64,000 bases of DNA from NCBI GenBank assembly GCA_023105745.1, contig JALGQZ010000015.1, positions 565,501 to 629,500 of the forward strand, read 5' to 3'. This DNA comes from Austropuccinia psidii. Its lineage: Eukaryota > Basidiomycota > Pucciniomycetes > Pucciniales > Sphaerophragmiaceae. Below, in pieces: positions 60,096 through 64,000 of the stretch. Each line of letters opens with the position of its first letter. The stretch's first letter is position 1. A model generated the notes under the pieces. That model was given only the letters and a program-made list of their open reading frames with translations. It was not told where the DNA came from and did no database searches. The translations under genes were made by a program, and so were the position numbers.

Positions 60096-62490
60096 TTAAT
60101 TTGAGGTATGGGGTAGCAATTCACTTATCTTGATTATATACAGCAGTTTTGTCAGAATGTCAGCCAGCATGTCATTTGTTGACACTTGACATACTTCAAG
60201 CACATTTCTGAAATATTGATAACTGACCTCTATATGCTTTATTTTTGGGTTTAATGTAGCTTTCTTATATATAGTAGCTGAACCTGAATTGTTTTTGTAT
60301 ATCACTTGCTTTGTCATTTATATGTTCATATCCTTGACCATCTGGGTTTTTTACTACATATGTTCATTGATATGAATTATTCCTTTGTTGTGGATTGTGT
60401 GATTATTGATTGTCTTTTTCCTAGCCATGAGATTGGGTCCCCAAAAATCATGACTATGTTTCCTGAAACTAATTTTCAGTCAACACTACAATTTGCATAG
60501 TCTGAGTCAGCCCACCTTTCTAACATTGGTTTAGATTTATCAGCTTTCTTTCTGACTTGGTAATGTATACTACAATAAATGTTTCCCTTAATTTATTGGA
60601 CTATATGCTTCACTGCATTCTAGTGAGCTATGTTAGGTTTAGTTGAGAATAGTGAAAGTTGATTTATTGTGTATACTAGGTCTGGCCTCATATGCTGAGA
60701 CAAATAGCTAACATATCCAATTTCTCTTTGGTACAGTGTTTTGTTGAAGGTCTTGGATTCTTTGTTGATCACTGTAGCCTGATTTTCATTGCATGGAGTT
60801 TTAACTGGTTAGAATTCATTCTTGTCAAACTGTTGCAAAATCTTTTGTAAAAATGATTCTTGTGATGGAAATAGGATTCCATCCCTGAGCAATTTGAGCT
60901 TGTAGCCATGATCTTGTGTTCTATATTTTTTTACTATCAATGCAAAAAACTTGGCTAGTTTACTTAGAAACTCTTTTATTTCTACCTCTTTTTGTGATAT
61001 GAGGAAAGTATTGTCAACATGTAAGTGAAGGAAAAGAGAACTTTCATTATTGATGAGCAAAGATTCATCAAATTGAACACTATACATATTTATCTCATGA
61101 AAGGATTGAGTTAACTTCTCTTTCCACATCCGGAGAGCCTTTTTGGTACCATAAAGTGATTTATTGATTAACCAACCCCACTTTTCCTTCCCCAGGGCCC
61201 CAAATCCCTTTAATTGTTTTATTTAAATGGTTGCATCCATATTAGCATACATAAATACAGCCTCTACATCAAAATGGTAAGTGAAAAAGTTGAGATTGGC
61301 CACCATGGATATTAATTTTCTGAATTTCTCATTTTGGCCAACCAATGGACAGATATTAAAACAATGCAACATATGTATCTGGTGGCTTCCACATACCACC
61401 CATTGGGCCTTACAGCAATAGACCACTCAAAATTATTTTCTTTTCTTTGTCCATTGCCACATTCCTTCAATGAGCTTGGATACATCAGTTAAGTACGGCA
61501 CTAGATATCCAGTGGCATGCTTAATCCAGGAGTTGAACTCTGCATTCATGGCATCTTTCCAACTTCCTTTCTCCTGTGTGTCTCCTATAGCATTGGAGTA
61601 TGTAACTACATCAGTAAGTCAAATTTGATTACTCCTCCTGGTTGACCATTGGGAGCCTTCCATTATGTTTTGTTTGTCTATTTTTCCTCTTATGTCTTGA
61701 GGAGAAGTATCATAATGTGGTACATAGTCCCAAATATTCATTGATGCCCTTTGAGTTCCAGTTTTTGGTCCTGAATTATCCTTGTTGGTTCTTTTGGTTG
61801 TAACCCATGGTTTAGATTTGGTTGATTGTGAAATTTGTGGGCCAGGAAGATGGACATGTTGATGATTTGAGTTATTTACTTCACTTGGTGAGGTTTTGGT
61901 AGGTTTATTAGCTTTTCTAAGCTTGAATGAAGATGAGATTATGAAGTCTCAACTTCTAACTACCTTCCCTGAATCAATATCCAAGAAGCTCATGACATCT
62001 GATTATTGCTTGTGAGTCAGGGCACAAAGGTTTGCTGGTCTTTCTGCCACTTTAGAGATATTTTTGAGTTTTGGAAAATGTACTTTATACCCGAAAGGTA
62101 TCAGTTTAGAGTAATCTATCTCTGGTTCAAGTTTCATTTTACATTCCTTGAGTCTATTTGATGTGGTGACAAAGTTCAGGAATAAATGAGGTGTATTATT
62201 GAGAAGCATTGACTCCTGTCTAGAAGCTTCATCCCAGTACGTGATAGGTACCTTGGATTGACAAAATAGGAAGTGTATGTTGAACAACAGAGACCTGTTG
62301 AAATTTTCTGAAAGTCAATTTATTGGCATTGAGCTGGGTGCACCTTTTTCTATTCACAATCCTGATTTGAGGAAGTAATCCTTCAATCTAAGGGAGGTGA
62401 ATTCTCCACCACAATCTGAAGGAAATTATGCTTGAGTTACATCAATTTTATCCTTTAGTCTAGTTCAGAAGAATATTATCATACTCTTTT
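60096..62490 (-). pseudogene. Cop-H: decayed Copia pol (integrase, RT, RNase H)
   Basis: From right to left: integrase core with DCGGEFTSLRLKDYF near 62.4 kb, FCQSKVPITYWDEASRQESM and IDYSKLIPFGYKVHFPK, RT start (KAQWVVCGSHQ, YHFDVEAVFMYA), RT core (SLFLHLHVDNTFLIS), RNase H (WADSDYANCSVD, SATIYKKATLNPKIKHIEVS) and a terminal DMLADILTKLL. Gag and protease are missing; the element is cut at about 62490 by the right inverted repeat. Many stops and shifts. It is related to Cop-C in RT style (HVDN at the catalytic site, KHIE near the end) but not a close copy. Confidence 0.85.
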
Positions 62491-62495
62491 TAAGG

Positions 62496-63680
62496 TGTGG
62501 ATATTAAACATTGATTAAAAATCAAGTACTTTTCCTCTACTCAAAATTTGTTTAAGGTAAAGATTGATTAAAAAATAGTATGAAATAATATTTTAAAGAG
62601 AAAAAATGCCAATTTTATTTCTTTTTAACTTTATTAGTATAAAATAATAATATTATAAAGATTTTTTTTACCAACAATAAAGATTTATCCAAAAATACTT
62701 TACAGGAGAAATTTAAGCCTACAAAAAAAAATTTCTTCAAGGGAAATTGAAATTGCAATTAATTGAGTAAAATACTGCAGGCAATTAATAGAGGAAGTGA
62801 GTCATTAAGAGAATTTTTAAAGATAAAAAATGCCCAAAAGTTACCAGAGTGAATTTGGAAACACAGTGACAAACTTAACAGTGATGAAAGATGCTTTAAT
62901 TCACTTATGGGGTTGTTCAAGGGGTAAAAATTATTATAATGATTTTTCACATGGTGAAAGGGTTCAACATGATTTCAAAAGGGTGGTTTGAATATTTTAT
63001 TTATTGGTTTCACAGTGTTTAAACCAATTATAAAAGAAAAAGATTCTAAAATGAAGAGAAAAGTGGAGCAAAGAAGACATTCTTTTATAGCCATCAATTC
63101 TGTTGCTCTAAAAGTAAATTTTGCTCTTGTCAGTCGTGGAAAAACCCCTGACCGCAGAAATGCCAATTATGCCATAATTGAAACCTGTTTTGGACCAAAA
63201 AAGGGCTGGTTTTAGCCATTTTGGACCCACAAATTGGCCATTGCTATAGTAATACCTGGTTTTAAGCCTTCAAAACACGTCAGAATGTGTGTAAGAGACG
63301 TCAAAACCAGTTCAAACTTTTTTACAATTTTTTTTATCTCAAGGGTAGTTTTACCCTCTTGGAAAGAGTTAAAACTGCCCTAGTTGGTATCAAAGCCTCA
63401 TCATCAATTGAGACACAGACCTTGTGACTCAATTCCAGGCCAAAGGTGATTAGAATTTTCTGGCTGTTGACATATCACACCTGTCAGCAAGGAATTTGGG
63501 GGTCTGGATCCCCCTTGGAGCCAAGATTACTTTTCCCCCCAGAATCAATCTTTCCAATTTATTTTTTCTTTAATTACTCATCATGTATTATAGTTATAAT
63601 TTACATATTTAATTCAATTGAGTTTTTACAGTACATAACTTTAATAATTGACACCTAATATGTAAGTTAAAGTGCACTTA
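62496..63680 (-). repeat. Right copy of the ~1.15-kb inverted repeat pair
   Basis: Reverse-complement match to 48300-49456, starting TGTGGATAT at 62496 and reaching beyond the TTGAGTTTTTACAGTAC block. It abuts and truncates Cop-H. Confidence 0.7.
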
Positions 63681-64000
63681 TGTAATACATGTGCACATTT
63701 TGACATTTCAATTGAAAATACTTCCATTCCTCATAGCTTCTAAGATACACACAACAACCCAATTTTGACAAAAAAATTGATTTTTAAGAACACATTTGAT
63801 GTGAATTAGATGAAGGTTTTGAGGATTTTCAACTTTTGTACAGAAAATACTAAAAACGTGATTTAAGCTTATTTAGAGTTGAGTTACAGAAATTTTACCC
63901 AGAGGTGACCCCACCTTATTTTTTTATGAGGAGTCCAATGGTTCAAAAATTTTCATATGTTTATTTTTAGGATAAAAATTTATAATAATTTTTATGTAAC
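63681..64000. other. No feature seen
   Basis: AT-rich, no ORF. Similarity to the left repeat fades here. Confidence 0.5.

Noticed and set aside
48300..63680. One 15-kb DNA transposon (Maverick-like) with long terminal inverted repeats
   Set aside because: No DNA polymerase, integrase of that type, capsid or ATPase genes lie between the repeats. The content is unrelated Copia, hAT and a cellular gene.
1..64000. tRNA, rRNA or CRISPR features
   Set aside because: No cloverleaf with plausible A and B boxes, no rRNA-like stretch, and no regularly spaced direct repeats with unique spacers. The hairpin series in Gyp-B has irregular spacing and varied sequence.

Overview
The window looks like transposon-dense, AT-rich nuclear DNA of a basidiomycete. 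A rust fungus (Pucciniales, for example an Austropuccinia-like genome) is my best guess. The reasons are the basidiomycete-type Ty3/Gypsy pol sequences, long LTRs of 1.4-2.1 kb, a short-intron gene of a secreted-protein family known from basidiomycetes, and hAT/Copia debris. No species can be proved from the sequence alone. Almost everything is mobile DNA and only one intact cellular gene is visible.

Positions 1-48,243 form a nested stack. The oldest layer is a large decayed Ty3/Gypsy element (Gyp-B): 5' LTR from 1152, gag-protease at 12.9-15.7 kb, unusual accessory ORFs at 16.1-17.0, 27.1-27.2, 27.8-28.1 and 28.4-29.1 kb, a long hairpin-rich non-coding stretch, and RT at 43.9-45.1 kb. Three elements sit inside it. 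Gyp-A (1441-11096, 5-bp duplication ATACA) lies in its 5' LTR. A minus-strand Copia, Cop-C (16983-27064), interrupts an accessory ORF. Gyp-D (32225-42924, duplication TTATC) lies in the non-coding stretch. Cop-C was itself split in its integrase by a second Copia, Cop-G (19682-24515, duplication CTTCT), and Cop-G carries a solo LTR of the Gyp-A family in its RNase H (20393-21850, duplication CAACT). A second copy of the Gyp-B LTR (46157-48243) follows a fragment of an unrelated Gypsy element (Gyp-E) and preserves the empty site of the Gyp-A insertion.

Gyp-A and Gyp-D are related chromoviruses with the same primer-binding site. Both appear to carry spliced gag leaders, an ORF1 overlapping a gag-pol ORF2 in the -1 frame, a full PR-RT-RNaseH-integrase order and a C-terminal chromodomain-like tail. 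Gyp-A is broken by stops and a frame shift. Gyp-D has an uninterrupted pol ORF and LTRs of equal length differing at only about 17 sites, so it is the youngest full-length element and a candidate for recent activity.

From 48.3 to 63.7 kb a diverged ~1.15-kb repeat occurs twice in opposite orientation. Between the copies lie a gene-poor AT-rich stretch, an island with a nine-exon gene for a predicted secreted or membrane protein (54028-56033, DUF7872-like), a decayed hAT transposase (57.7-59.7 kb, minus) and a decayed Copia (60.1-62.5 kb, minus). No rRNA, tRNA or CRISPR feature was recognised.
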